From: Flavobacteriaceae bacterium UBA5534
GTDB lineage: Bacteria; Bacteroidota; Bacteroidia; Flavobacteriales; Flavobacteriaceae
DNA length: 64,000 nucleotides
Assembly: GCA_002426015.1 (NCBI GenBank)
Contig: DINS01000029.1
Location: 59,814 to 123,813 of the forward strand
Direction of reading: 5' to 3'
The notes under the pieces are model-generated. The model ran no database searches, was not told the origin of the DNA, and saw only the letters and a list, made by a program, of their open reading frames with translations. Made by a program: the position numbers and the translations under genes. This document shows, in pieces, positions 15,810 to 25,488 of the stretch (positions within the stretch are counted from its first letter, which is position 1; each line of letters begins with the position of its first letter).

Positions 15810-18644
15810 TTAAACGCTTAACTCTTTCTTTAAGAACTTTGCTGTGTAACTCGTTTTATGTTTGGCAACCTCTTCTGGAGTACCTTCTACTATAATCTGT
15901 CCGCCTCCTTTTCCACCTTCATAACCAATATCAATGATGTGGTCAACAATTTTGATAACGTCCATGTTATGCTCTATAATTAAAATGGTATTGCCCTTGT
16001 TGACCAATTTGTTAAGCACGTTCATCAACACTCTAATATCTTCAAAATGCAACCCTGTTGTTGGTTCATCAAGAATATAAAATGTGTTTCCTGTATCTCG
16101 CTTGCTTAATTCGGTTGCTAGCTTGATACGTTGTGCTTCACCACCTGAAAGTGTAGTGCTTTGTTGCCCTAATGTGATATAACCTAAACCAACGTCTTTG
16201 ATGGTCTTTAATTTTTTATGGATTTTTGGGATGTGCTCAAAAAAATCAACGGCTTCGTTAATGGTCATGTCTAGAGTATCACTAATGCTTTTGCCTTTAT
16301 AACGAATTTCCAACGTTTCACGATTAAAGCGTTTGCCTTGACAGGTTTCACATTCAACATATACATCTGGAAGGAAATTCATCTCAATCACTCGCAAGCC
16401 ACCACCTTGACAGGTTTCACAGCGTCCTCCTGCCACATTAAAACTAAAACGGCCCGGTTTGTAACCACGTATCATGGCTTCTGGAATTTTGGCAAACAGG
16501 CTACGAATCTCGTCAAAGGTTTTGGTATAAGTCGCAGGATTGCTACGAGGTGTTCTTCCAATAGGTGACTGATTGATATCAATAACCTTGTCAATATGCT
16601 CCAAACCTTTAATGCTTTTATAAGGCATTGGTTTTTTGACGCCATTAAAATAATGTGCATTCATGATAGGGTAGAGCGTTTCATTGATCAATGTCGATTT
16701 GCCGCTACCGGAAACACCTGTAACACCTATCATTTTTCCTAACGGTAATTTAATTGAGACGTCCTTTAGATTATTTCCTGTACAACCTTTTAATTCGATA
16801 AACTTGCCATTGCCTTCACGACGCTTTTTAGGAACCGGAATTTCTTTGGTGCCATTCAAATAGTCTGCTGTGAGAGTATGATGGGTCAATAATTCTTTGG
16901 GAGTGCCAATGCTAATGATTTCACCTCCATATTTTCCGGCCTTCGGGCCTATATCAATCACATAATCAGCAGCTTCAATCATGTCTTTATCATGCTCAAC
17001 CACAATCACAGAGTTGCCAATATCACGGAGTGATAGCAGTGACTTGATTAATTTTTCGTTGTCGCGCTGATGCAAACCAATACTCGGCTCATCCAAAATA
17101 TAAAGTACACCTACCAATTGAGAACCGATTTGTGTTGCCAATCTGATACGTTGTGCCTCACCACCTGATAATGATTTCGAATTTCTGTTTAGTGACAAAT
17201 AATCCAATCCTACATCCAATAAAAACTGTAGTCTTGTTTTGATTTCTTTGATGATTTCTTCTGAAATCTGTAGCTGTTTTTCAGAAAGGTGTGATGGTAA
17301 TGCATTAAACCATGTTGCTAAATCAACAATGTCTTTATTGGAAAGTTCGGCTATATTTTGATTGTTAATTTTGAAGTATAATGATTCTTGTTTCAAACGT
17401 GAGCCATGGCATTCATCACATTCTACCTTATCCATGTATTCTTTTGCCCAACGCGTCAATGATGCAGAATCAGAATTTTTGTATTGACTTTCAATAAAAT
17501 TGGCAACCCCTTCAAAATCAATCTTATAATCACGAGTGACACCAAGCGTTTTGCTTTCTACGGAAAACTTCTCGTTGCCACCATACAGAATCATCTGTTT
17601 AGCATCTTCTGGAATTTTTTTATAAGGATCGGTCAGTTCAAAATTGTAACGTTGTGCAATGATTTCAAACTGTTTGAAAATCCAACTGTTTTTATAAGGA
17701 CCATGTGGTGCTAAAGCTCCAGCTTTGATAGAAATGCTATCGTCAGGTATAATTTTATTTTCATTCACTTGATACAAACGACCAATACCATTACATTTTG
17801 GGCAGGCACCTTTTGGCGAATTGAACGAAAAATTGTTTGGTTCTGGATTTGGATAAGAAATACCAGAGGATGGACACATGAGGTTACGGCTGAAATAGCG
17901 CACCTCGTCAGTGTCTTGGTCTAACACCATCAGGACATCATCGCCATGGTACATCGCTGTGTTGATGCTTTCTGTAAGACGCTTATCATTATCAGCAGAA
18001 TCATCAATCTTCAATCTATCAATTACAATCTCGATATCGTGTGTTTTATAACGATCTAGTTTCATGCCTTTTACTAAATCTTTTACTTCACCATCGGTTC
18101 GTACTTTTACAAAACCTTGTTTGGCAATCTGTTCAAACAATTCACGATAATGTCCTTTTCTAGACCGAACCACAGGAGATAGTATATTGATACGTTTGTT
18201 TAGAAAACTTTCTTTGATAAGTTCCTTGATTTGCCCATCGTTATAGCTTACCATTTTTTCGCCAGTATTGTAGCTGTATGCATCACTTGCACGTGCGTAC
18301 AACAAACGCAGAAAATCATAAATTTCGGTAATCGTACCAACTGTCGAACGAGGCGATTTGCTAGTTGTTTTTTGCTCTATGGCAATCACTGGAGACAATC
18401 CATCAATTTTATCAACATCAGGACGTTCTAAACCACCTAAAAACTGCCGAGCATAAGCCGAAAATGTCTCAATGTATCGTCGTTGGCCTTCGGCATAAAT
18501 AGTGTCAAAAGCCAATGACGATTTTCCACTACCAGAAAGCCCTGTAATGACTACAAGTTTTTCTCGTGGTATGGACACATCTATATTTTTGAGGTTGTGC
18601 ACTCTGGCACCTTTAACTTCAATACTGTCTTCGAATTGGCTCAT
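15810..18644 (-). CDS. uvrA: Excinuclease ABC subunit A
   Basis: A 944-aa UvrA of standard length. It has two ABC ATPase modules: Walker A GLSGSGKSSLAF near the N-terminus and GVSGSGKSTLINE at about residue 640, plus two LSGGEAQRI signatures. Zinc-module cysteines are visible in CPKCNGIG, CDECHGSRL, CETCQGGG and CETCQGKRF. UvrA dimers scan DNA for bulky lesions and load UvrB in nucleotide excision repair. No uvrB or uvrC is adjacent. The gene is preceded by about 80 bp that could hold its promoter, and a small membrane protein gene follows downstream. Confidence 0.97.
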   Translation of the reverse strand: MSQFEDSIEVKGARVHNLKNIDVSIPREKLVVITGLSGSGKSSLAFDTIYAEGQRRYIETFSAYARQFLGGLERPDVDKIDGLSPVIAIEQKTTSKSPRSTVGTITEIYDFLRLLYARASDAYSYNTGEKMVSYNDGQIKELIKESFLNKRINILSPVVRSRKGHYRELFEQIAKQGFVKVRTDGEVKDLVKGMKLDRYKTHDIEIVIDRLKIDDSADNDKRLTESINTAMYHGDDVLMVLDQDTDEVRYFSRNLMCPSSGISYPNPEPNNFSFNSPKGACPKCNGIGRLYQVNENKIIPDDSISIKAGALAPHGPYKNSWIFKQFEIIAQRYNFELTDPYKKIPEDAKQMILYGGNEKFSVESKTLGVTRDYKIDFEGVANFIESQYKNSDSASLTRWAKEYMDKVECDECHGSRLKQESLYFKINNQNIAELSNKDIVDLATWFNALPSHLSEKQLQISEEIIKEIKTRLQFLLDVGLDYLSLNRNSKSLSGGEAQRIRLATQIGSQLVGVLYILDEPSIGLHQRDNEKLIKSLLSLRDIGNSVIVVEHDKDMIEAADYVIDIGPKAGKYGGEIISIGTPKELLTHHTLTADYLNGTKEIPVPKKRREGNGKFIELKGCTGNNLKDVSIKLPLGKMIGVTGVSGSGKSTLINETLYPIMNAHYFNGVKKPMPYKSIKGLEHIDKVIDINQSPIGRTPRSNPATYTKTFDEIRSLFAKIPEAMIRGYKPGRFSFNVAGGRCETCQGGGLRVIEMNFLPDVYVECETCQGKRFNRETLEIRYKGKSISDTLDMTINEAVDFFEHIPKIHKKLKTIKDVGLGYITLGQQSTTLSGGEAQRIKLATELSKRDTGNTFYILDEPTTGLHFEDIRVLMNVLNKLVNKGNTILIIEHNMDVIKIVDHIIDIGYEGGKGGGQIIVEGTPEEVAKHKTSYTAKFLKKELSV

Positions 18645-18724
18645 AGATTTTCAAAGTTGCAAAGGTACAGTTTCTGCAATGAAAAAAGAAGTGATGTATA
18701 GATTGAGTTATGTTAAATATGAAG

Positions 18725-19171
18725 TTAAAACGGTTCTTCAACAATTTCAATGGTAACGATTAAGTAGCCTCTTTGTTTAAATTTGGCTATTTCCATAAAA
18801 GCCTTTTTAGACAAGTCAATTTCCCTGCCTTTAACAAAAGGGCCTCTATCGTTTATTGTTACAATAACAGATGAATCATTGACGGTATTGGTTACCCTAA
18901 TTTTGGTACCAAATTTTAATGTTTTATGTGCAGCTGTATAAAGGTTGTTGTCAAATATTTCGCCACTGGCAGTTTTTCTACCATTAAACTTATCGTGATA
19001 ATAGGAAGCATGCGCATTTTCCTTGTAGAGTTTATATATAACCAAAGACGAATCGACAGAAGTTGTATCAGCTTTAGATAATGAACTGTCGATGATTTTA
19101 ACAGTCGATTTAAAACTGCTTATGAAAAGCAGTAGACCTAAAAGAGCGATAGTCTTTAAAGCTAACTTCAT
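18725..19171 (-). CDS. RlpA-like double-psi beta-barrel protein
   Basis: A 148-aa exported protein. A signal sequence (MKLALKTIALLGLLLFISSF) precedes a low-complexity linker. The double-psi beta-barrel domain has the hallmark segments ASYYHDKFNGRKTASGEIFD, TAAHKTLKFGTKIRVTN and TINDRGPFVKGREIDLSKKAF, including the catalytic-type Asp of NDRGPF. RlpA proteins are septal or cell-wall lytic transglycosylases that act on denuded glycan strands. There is no SPOR domain, so septal targeting is not implied. It is monocistronic by position. Confidence 0.85.
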   Translation of the reverse strand: MKLALKTIALLGLLLFISSFKSTVKIIDSSLSKADTTSVDSSLVIYKLYKENAHASYYHDKFNGRKTASGEIFDNNLYTAAHKTLKFGTKIRVTNTVNDSSVIVTINDRGPFVKGREIDLSKKAFMEIAKFKQRGYLIVTIEIVEEPF

Positions 19172-19346
19172 GTTTTTTGTTTGATTCTTATAAGAACGAA
19201 AAAAGGTATCATTAATTATACCAGTAATTTATCAATTCTAGATTTTAATTTAAATATATTATTTTCTGTATAGTTTATAATAGAATTCTAAGGAAGATTT
19301 ATACAGGATTTGTTATTATTGTAATGCAAATTTAAACACCATAAGC

Positions 19347-19871
19347 ATGAAATTATTAGGCATAGGTTCTAGGATCAATCACCCAGGATTTGGAAAAGGC
19401 GTCGTCACAAACGTTACATCAAAGCATTATTGGGTCACTTTTATCGAAAACGGATTGGAAACCATTGATTTGGACAGTGATTTTGAAGTCATTGAAGCTG
19501 CTGAAGATGATGTGGATACCATCAGCTTTTATGAAGTTGAACAAACGTTAAAGTCCATATTAAAAAAATGGAGCGATGTTAGTGAAGTGGTGACTATCGC
19601 TGACAAGTGGAAAGGAGGCAAACTCATTTTAGAACCTGGAGACACTAATTTAAAATCGAATGAAGTGCCAATCGATACTTTTTTTCATAAAATAACGATG
19701 GTGCGCGATAGATTGCGTGTCATGGAACAAAAAATAAACAGTAGCAATCTCGATGAACAGGAAAAAATTGATTTGCAACAATACATTACTCGTAGCTATG
19801 GAAGCTTAACGACCTTTAATGTGTTGTTTAAACATAAAGACCATAATTTTGTAGGGCAAAAGGGAGGATAA
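19347..19871 (+). CDS. Conserved hypothetical protein with N-terminal Tudor/SH3-like segment
   Basis: A 174-aa cytoplasmic protein. Residues 1-50 (GIGSRINHPGFGKGVVTNV ... WVTFIENGLETIDL) closely resemble the small Tudor-like domain at the C-terminus of UvrD/PcrA helicases (the HPxFGxGxV pattern), which binds RNA polymerase or nucleic-acid partners in that family. The rest is charged and helical, with a Lys-rich middle (ADKWKGGKLILEPGD). I recognise it as a flavobacterial conserved hypothetical with no assigned function. A role in binding nucleic acid or polymerase is inference from the N-terminal motif only. Confidence 0.6.
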   Translation: MKLLGIGSRINHPGFGKGVVTNVTSKHYWVTFIENGLETIDLDSDFEVIEAAEDDVDTISFYEVEQTLKSILKKWSDVSEVVTIADKWKGGKLILEPGDTNLKSNEVPIDTFFHKITMVRDRLRVMEQKINSSNLDEQEKIDLQQYITRSYGSLTTFNVLFKHKDHNFVGQKGG

Positions 19872-19939
19872 AATATTTTGATTGCTTTAATTTTGAATTG
19901 AAAATTTAATTATTTTTAGTTGTTAAATCAATTAAAACT

Positions 19940-20275
19940 ATGAAAACAATTTTTACCTTTTTTAGAGTTTTTATTTTACTGTGTTTACTAGCTAATTGTA
20001 AAACGGCTGATAATGCTTTGGCCAATCAGACGGTGATTCGTCAAGCTGAAAATACTCCTGAATATTTTAGTTCTGAACCCAATATGGTACTTGATAATGA
20101 ATCATGCAAAAGTCCAATGTTGGATTCTCGCAATGGTACAAAAATAGTGTTGATTTCTTCCAGAAATGGATTGGGTAAATATAAAGTGACAGAAGGAACT
20201 TATGGTGTTAAAAAAGGAGAAGCCCTGCTTTTGGATTGCAGCAGTGGTGCAGTTAAAGGAATTGTGAAACTCTAA
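19940..20275 (+). CDS. Small lipoprotein of unknown function
   Basis: A 111-aa protein with a lipoprotein signal: MKTIFTFFRVFILLCLLANC, with the lipobox LANC giving a lipidated Cys20. The mature part has two cysteines (NESCKSP and LDCSSG) that could form a disulfide, and a beta-rich C-terminus (KYKVTEGTYGVKKGEALLLDC). No family recognised. The stop codon overlaps by 4 bp the stop of the convergent gene on the other strand. Confidence 0.6.
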   Translation: MKTIFTFFRVFILLCLLANCKTADNALANQTVIRQAENTPEYFSSEPNMVLDNESCKSPMLDSRNGTKIVLISSRNGLGKYKVTEGTYGVKKGEALLLDCSSGAVKGIVKL

Positions 20276-20991
20276 TTTCCAACTCCTTTAACATCAGTAA
20301 TCTCCAATCCTAAAACCATCATTTTATGAAACGTTGGCAATTGTGCACCACTTTCGGTGGTTGTCCAATCGGTCCACGTGGCTTCGAGTCCACCAATGGG
20401 TAAAATATCTACCCACATTTGAAAACTTGTAGGTTTGCCGTTAGCATCCAAATGCCATAAATAAGAATCTCCTGGAGTTGATCCTCCTGAAGTATAAGTG
20501 ACCAACAATCCTTTTTTGCCATTTTCTAAAGTAACAACGCTTCGTTCGGTACCTTTATCAAATACTTTGTAAGGAGCCACCAACCAAAACGAATCATTGT
20601 TAAAATAGTTAATGGCTTTTGCAATGAGCGCTTTTGCGTCTTCACCAATAATTTGGAGATCGTTTTCAAAAGCTTTGCAAGATGAGGTGTCATCAAGATT
20701 AAGGTTGACTTTATAATTCTTCCAATAGACATCACATATATTGTCAGCTTTGTTCCATTTGAAATGATGTCGGTTTTTAAAGGTCCATTCGATGTAATTG
20801 GTGTTTTTATAAGATTCAAAATCTAACGCATTGAGCATTTTGGTTGCTAATTGCTCTGCTTGCTCTCCTTTTGTGCCTGTTGGTAAGTCTTCATCATATT
20901 TCACATACAGAAAACCAAACAGCAGCAATGTTGGCAGTGTTAGGAATACAATGGCTCCTGCAATGATTTTGAGTATTTTCTTTGGTTTCAT
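20272..20991 (-). CDS. Hypothetical single-pass membrane protein
   Basis: A 239-aa protein with one N-terminal membrane helix (IIAGAIVFLTLPTLLLFGFLYVKY) and a soluble domain rich in Trp and Tyr. It reads like a small ligand-binding beta sheet (YIEWTFKNRHHFKWNKADNICDVYWKNYKV; GGSTPGDSYLWHLDANGKP). Similar proteins are conserved in Flavobacteriaceae without a known function. It directly follows the ATP-grasp gene (stop TAA adjacent to its ATG), and that gene overlaps the ACP phosphodiesterase gene, so the three form an operon. Confidence 0.6.
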   Translation of the reverse strand: MKPKKILKIIAGAIVFLTLPTLLLFGFLYVKYDEDLPTGTKGEQAEQLATKMLNALDFESYKNTNYIEWTFKNRHHFKWNKADNICDVYWKNYKVNLNLDDTSSCKAFENDLQIIGEDAKALIAKAINYFNNDSFWLVAPYKVFDKGTERSVVTLENGKKGLLVTYTSGGSTPGDSYLWHLDANGKPTSFQMWVDILPIGGLEATWTDWTTTESGAQLPTFHKMMVLGLEITDVKGVGN

Positions 20992-21891
20992 TTAATTAAG
21001 CTTCTCTTTAATAGCTTTAGCCAAAACAGTTGCTGCTTTTGGATAATGTCTAAACCATAACTCTGGTTCAATGAGTTCTAATTCAGACAGTGCAATTTGC
21101 TGATTATTGTCTGTAAAGATATCGACTCTTGCATAAATTGGCAATTCAGGACATGCTTTTACAGCAAGTTCAGCAAATATGATTTCTTCTTTGGTTGGTT
21201 GATACTCATGAACGCTACCACCAAAATCATCTTGAACCCTAAAATCACCAGCTTTGGCTTTTTTCAAAATAGCATGGGTGAACTGTCCGTTAAAAACCAT
21301 CATAGAGATTTCGCCTTTTGTTACAATGTTGTGCTGAAATGGCTGCAACATCATTGCTTCATTGGCTATCAAATCTTTAAAAATTAGTTCGTGTGCCTCT
21401 ATAGTTTCAGAGTCTATTTTGTAAGTATGCCGAGCAGCACCAGATACGCATGGTTTTAAAACGGTATTTGTCCAACCCAATTGTTGATGAATTTCTTTTA
21501 ATGTGGTGTTGCTGCCTTTCTCTATAAAAAAAGATTTGGTAATATGTATTCCATTTTGCTTTAGAGCGTTTAGGTAATGCTTGTCAATATTCCAGCGGAT
21601 AATAGTTTCAGAGTTGAAGAGCCTCGTTTGTTGTGTGACTTTTGAAAGCCATAAAGAAAACTCGTCAAACCGATTGAAATAATCCCAAGTGGTTCTAAAT
21701 ATAACAGATTTAGTACTAGACCAATCAAAATGAGGGTCGTCCCAAGCGAGTCGTTGTGCTTTCAAATCTTCAAGTCTTAATGCTTCTAAAACCAAGAAAT
21801 CCTCAAAAAATACATTATGCTTGTAAGCATCAGTTTCTGAATCTTCAAGATAACGTTTGTCTGTCAGGACGATGGCATCGTATAGTTTCAT
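20992..21891 (-). CDS. ATP-grasp domain ligase
   Basis: A 299-aa protein of the ATP-grasp fold related to RimK/glutathione-synthetase and DcsG-like ligases. Visible are the ATP-binding Lys strand VLKPCVSGAARHTYKI, the GEISMMVFNGQFTHAILKKAKAGDFRVQDDFGGS glycine-rich loop, and the metal-binding ARVDIFTD...LSELELIEPELWF segment. It should form a carboxylate-amine bond at the cost of ATP, but the substrates are unknown. The start overlaps the end of the ACP phosphodiesterase gene by 4 bp. Confidence 0.8.
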   Translation of the reverse strand: MKLYDAIVLTDKRYLEDSETDAYKHNVFFEDFLVLEALRLEDLKAQRLAWDDPHFDWSSTKSVIFRTTWDYFNRFDEFSLWLSKVTQQTRLFNSETIIRWNIDKHYLNALKQNGIHITKSFFIEKGSNTTLKEIHQQLGWTNTVLKPCVSGAARHTYKIDSETIEAHELIFKDLIANEAMMLQPFQHNIVTKGEISMMVFNGQFTHAILKKAKAGDFRVQDDFGGSVHEYQPTKEEIIFAELAVKACPELPIYARVDIFTDNNQQIALSELELIEPELWFRHYPKAATVLAKAIKEKLN

Positions 21892-22493
21892 ACAGATATA
21901 AAAGATTTTTGTATTTCTATTAACTTCAATTTTGAAAAAGCTCGTAGCTTTTCAAAAAAAGCGGTGAATTCATCCTCAAATTCGGAGTAATAATGTTGGA
22001 GTTCCAAAGTAGCTTTGTCCATTCCTGATACATTTTTGGTGCGTCGGTTCATGCCATTCAAAACGCGTTGGATCCCTTCAATATTGGCATAATTGAGTAA
22101 CCAGTTATCTGCAATCATGTAAGGCATCATTTTTTGTGTTCGTGTTGGTAAGAGTTCAAAATGAGACTGCAAACTCTCATAAAAATCATCAACGTAGATT
22201 TCTAAAGGAATTACAGAGTAGTTGGCCCAATTTTTTGCCAAAAAATGATCGTACAAAATATCGACAATGACACCACTGTAATGACTATAGTTTTTGTGCA
22301 GGCGTTTGGTGCTCTGCCTTACAATAGGATGTGTGTCAGTAAACGTATCAATCTGTCGATGTAACAGAATACCTATTTGAATGTCCTTTGAAAACTTTTT
22401 GTACTGTTTGCCACGAACGCCATCAGCAATAAAATTGCCTATGGTAACCAATTCGTTGTCACCAGAAAGATAAATGTGAGCTAAAAAATTCAT
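21888..22493 (-). CDS. acpH: Acyl carrier protein phosphodiesterase
   Basis: A 201-aa protein of the AcpH (DUF479) family: MNFLAHIYLSGDNELVTIGNFIADGVRG, then HRQIDTFTDTHPIVRQS and IVDILYDHFLAKNW. These carry the His/Asp residues of the HD-like metal site. The enzyme removes 4'-phosphopantetheine from acyl carrier protein. Length is normal. It heads a reverse-strand operon with the ATP-grasp ligase and a membrane protein, and is divergent from glmM with about 75 bp between the starts. Confidence 0.85.
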   Translation of the reverse strand: MNFLAHIYLSGDNELVTIGNFIADGVRGKQYKKFSKDIQIGILLHRQIDTFTDTHPIVRQSTKRLHKNYSHYSGVIVDILYDHFLAKNWANYSVIPLEIYVDDFYESLQSHFELLPTRTQKMMPYMIADNWLLNYANIEGIQRVLNGMNRRTKNVSGMDKATLELQHYYSEFEDEFTAFFEKLRAFSKLKLIEIQKSFISV

Positions 22494-22540
22494 TGGTGTA
22501 ATTTACGAATTAGGTTTTTAGAATTCCGATTTTGAAATAC

Positions 22541-22548
22541 TATATTTG
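22541..22548 (+). promoter_or_regulatory. Predicted -7 box for glmM
   Basis: TATATTTG fits the Bacteroidota housekeeping -7 consensus TAnnTTTG and lies 20 bp before the glmM ATG. A clear -33 TTTG is not obvious, so this is moderate evidence only. Confidence 0.45.
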
Positions 22549-22567
22549 TCAAAAACTAAAACATTCT

Positions 22568-23956
22568 ATGACACTTATAAAATCAATTTCAGGAATACGA
22601 GGTACTATTGGAGGTACTGTTGGCGATAATTTAACACCTATTGATGCCGTAAAATTCGCATCAGCTTATGGAATATGGTTAAAGCAACAACGTAACAAAC
22701 AAGATTACCGCGTGGTTGTTGGGAGAGATGCACGTATTTCTGGTGAGATGATACAAAATTTGGTGATGAACACCTTGGTTGGATTGGGAATACATGTCAT
22801 TGATTTGGGCCTGTCAACCACACCAACAGTAGAGGTTGCGGTTCCAATGGAGCATGCAGATGGTGGTATTATTTTGACTGCAAGCCATAATCCTAAACAA
22901 TGGAACGCACTCAAACTGTTGAATGCTAAAGGTGAGTTTTTAAATGGAGAAGAAGGTGCCAAGATTTTGGAAATTGCCGAAAATGATGACATGACTTTTG
23001 CCGATGTAGATAGTCTTGGGAAAATCACCAAAAATCAGGCATATATCGATTTGCATATTGACGAAGTATTGAAAATGCCTTTGGTGAACAAAAAAGCCAT
23101 TGATGACGCCAATTTTAAGGTGGTTGTGGATGGTGTCAACTCTACAGGAGGTATCGCTATTCCTTTACTTTTAGATAGGTTAGGTGTGCACACAGTCAAA
23201 TTGTATTGTGAGCCAAATGGCGAATTTCCTCACAATCCAGAACCTTTAAAAGAGCATTTGGGAGATTTGGCTAGAGCTGTGGTTAAAGAGCGAGCAGATT
23301 TGGGCATTGTGGTCGATCCAGATGTGGATAGATTGGCATTTATGGACGAAAAAGGAGAAATGTTTGGAGAAGAATATACATTGGTAGCCTGTGCAGATTA
23401 CGTGTTGAGTAAAACGCCAGGAAATACTGTGAGCAATATGAGTTCTACTCGTGCATTGAGAGATATCACGCTAAAACATGGAGGTCAATATGAAGCAAGT
23501 GCTGTTGGCGAAGTTAACGTTGTGGAATTGATGAAAAAGAACCGCGCCATTATTGGAGGCGAAGGTAATGGAGGGATCATCTACCCAGAACTGCATTACG
23601 GACGTGATGCTTTGGTAGGAATTGCATTGTTTTTAAGTTTGTTGGCAGAGAAGAAGATGAAAACCAGCGAATTGAGAGCTACCTACCCTAACTACTTCAT
23701 GAGCAAAAAGAAGATTGAATTAACACCAACGTTAGATGTTGATGCCATTTTAAAAGGCATGGAAGAGCGCTACCAAAATGAACGATTGACAACAATTGAT
23801 GGTGTAAAAATAGATTTTAGCAATAGTTGGGTGCACTTGCGTAAAAGCAATACCGAACCAATCATCAGGGTTTATACAGAAGCGCCAAGCCAAAACGAAG
23901 CAGATTCATTGGCTGATAAAATCATTGCTGAAATTAAGGCAGTTGCAAATATTTAG
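22568..23956 (+). CDS. glmM: Phosphoglucosamine mutase
   Basis: A 462-aa alpha-D-phosphohexomutase. It shows the N-terminal SISGIRGTIGG, the phosphoserine loop TASHNP (Ser106), the metal loop DPDVDRLAF, the sugar-binding GEGNGG, and the phosphate-binding RKSNTEPIIRVY near the C-terminus. It converts glucosamine-6-phosphate to glucosamine-1-phosphate for UDP-GlcNAc, peptidoglycan and LPS synthesis. The GlmM assignment over PGM/PMM rests on the overall pattern typical of the Bacteroidota enzyme. The start is at ATG 22568 (MTLIKSISGIRG); an upstream in-frame ATG would add 12 unconserved residues that overlap the promoter. Confidence 0.9.
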   Translation: MTLIKSISGIRGTIGGTVGDNLTPIDAVKFASAYGIWLKQQRNKQDYRVVVGRDARISGEMIQNLVMNTLVGLGIHVIDLGLSTTPTVEVAVPMEHADGGIILTASHNPKQWNALKLLNAKGEFLNGEEGAKILEIAENDDMTFADVDSLGKITKNQAYIDLHIDEVLKMPLVNKKAIDDANFKVVVDGVNSTGGIAIPLLLDRLGVHTVKLYCEPNGEFPHNPEPLKEHLGDLARAVVKERADLGIVVDPDVDRLAFMDEKGEMFGEEYTLVACADYVLSKTPGNTVSNMSSTRALRDITLKHGGQYEASAVGEVNVVELMKKNRAIIGGEGNGGIIYPELHYGRDALVGIALFLSLLAEKKMKTSELRATYPNYFMSKKKIELTPTLDVDAILKGMEERYQNERLTTIDGVKIDFSNSWVHLRKSNTEPIIRVYTEAPSQNEADSLADKIIAEIKAVANI

Positions 23957-23982
23957 TACCTTTACGGCATAATTTTTTTGAA

Positions 23983-25488
23983 ATGATTTCCATAGATACA
24001 TCTAAAACAAAAACAACCCAATTGGAACAGTATTTTCAACAGTTTCGCAAACATATCATTGGTATTGACCAAGAGTTTGTGTCGCCATTTGGAAAACAGA
24101 AAATCATTTATACCGATTGGACGGCTTCTGGACGTTTGTATCGACCTATCGAAGAAAAATTATGTAATGAGTTTGGGCCTTTTGTTGCAAACACACATAC
24201 CGAGACTACAGTTTCTGGAACTGCGATGACAAAAGCCTATCATAAAGCCAAGCATATCATTAAAGATCATGTCAATTGTAATGAAGATGATGTATTGATT
24301 GTTTGCGGCAGTGGTATGACAGACGCAGTGAACAAATTTCAGCGCATCTTGGGACTGAAAGTACCAGAGAACTTACAGAAGTACACAAATGTTCCAGATG
24401 ATATTCGACCTGTTGTTTTTATTTCTCACATGGAGCATCACAGCAATCAAACCTCTTGGTTGGAAACCATTGCAAAAGTTGAGGTTATTCCACCAGGTGA
24501 AGATGGATTGTTCAATATTGAAAACTTGAAAGTATTATTGAATACCTATAAAGACAGACCTCTAAAAATTGCTTCGGTCGTTGGAGGTTCAAATGTCACA
24601 GGAATACAAACACCATATCATGATATTGCCAAATTAATGCACCAACATGGAGGTGTCTGTTTTGTGGACTTTGCCTGTTCAGCACCTTATGTTGATATAG
24701 ACATGCATCCAAAAGATGAAGATGCCGCTCTAGATGCTATTTTCTTTTCACCACATAAGTTTCTTGGAGGACCAGGAACGTCAGGCGTGTTGATTTTTAA
24801 TAAAAAATTGTATAAAAACATGATTCCCGATTGTCCAGGAGGTGGAACCGTTAGCTGGACCAATCCTTGGGGTGAACACAAATACATTGATAATATTGAA
24901 GATAGAGAAGATGGTGGCACACCAGGATTTCTTCAAACCATTAAGACTGCTTTAGCTATCAAGTTGAAGGAACAAATGGGAGTTGATAACATTTTGAAGC
25001 GTGAGCACGAAATTGTTGATTATATTTTTGACGATTTAAAAGATATCCCAAACCTCAATATTCTTGCTGGGCAACACAAAGATAGGCTGGGAGTCATTTC
25101 ATTTTATATTGATGATTTGCATTACAACCTTGGTGTCAAATTGTTGAACGACAGGTTTGGTATTCAAACACGAGGAGGTTGTAGTTGTGCAGGAACGTAT
25201 GGGCACTTTTTGTTGCATGTGGATGTAGAAACGTCTCACGAATTGACCAATGAAATCTCTTTGGGCGAATTGACACGCAAACCAGGTTGGATACGTATGT
25301 CCATCCATCCAACGACAACCAATGCCGAGATAGCATATGTTTGTGATTGCATTAAGGCATTAGCAGAACATCATCAAGCTTGGTCTCAAGATTATGAGTA
25401 TATCAAATCGACCAATGAGTTTGTGCACAAACAGCAATCGGATAATGTTTCCAATGAAACGCCTATCGACTCTTGGTTTGAGCTCTAA
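23983..25488 (+). CDS. Class V aminotransferase-fold PLP enzyme (cysteine desulfurase-like)
   Basis: A 501-aa PLP-dependent enzyme. The Schiff-base lysine is K259 in SPHKFLGGPGTSGVL. The upstream VDFACSAPYVDIDM carries the cofactor-binding Asp, and SHMEHHSNQTSWLE is the typical MEHHSN motif of the family. A C-terminal GGCSCAGTYGH loop contains two cysteines at the position of the catalytic-Cys loop of desulfurases. Long bacterial members are usually annotated as aminotransferase class V or selenocysteine lyase-like without a proven substrate. It follows glmM by 26 bp and may be cotranscribed. Confidence 0.82.
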   Translation: MISIDTSKTKTTQLEQYFQQFRKHIIGIDQEFVSPFGKQKIIYTDWTASGRLYRPIEEKLCNEFGPFVANTHTETTVSGTAMTKAYHKAKHIIKDHVNCNEDDVLIVCGSGMTDAVNKFQRILGLKVPENLQKYTNVPDDIRPVVFISHMEHHSNQTSWLETIAKVEVIPPGEDGLFNIENLKVLLNTYKDRPLKIASVVGGSNVTGIQTPYHDIAKLMHQHGGVCFVDFACSAPYVDIDMHPKDEDAALDAIFFSPHKFLGGPGTSGVLIFNKKLYKNMIPDCPGGGTVSWTNPWGEHKYIDNIEDREDGGTPGFLQTIKTALAIKLKEQMGVDNILKREHEIVDYIFDDLKDIPNLNILAGQHKDRLGVISFYIDDLHYNLGVKLLNDRFGIQTRGGCSCAGTYGHFLLHVDVETSHELTNEISLGELTRKPGWIRMSIHPTTTNAEIAYVCDCIKALAEHHQAWSQDYEYIKSTNEFVHKQQSDNVSNETPIDSWFEL

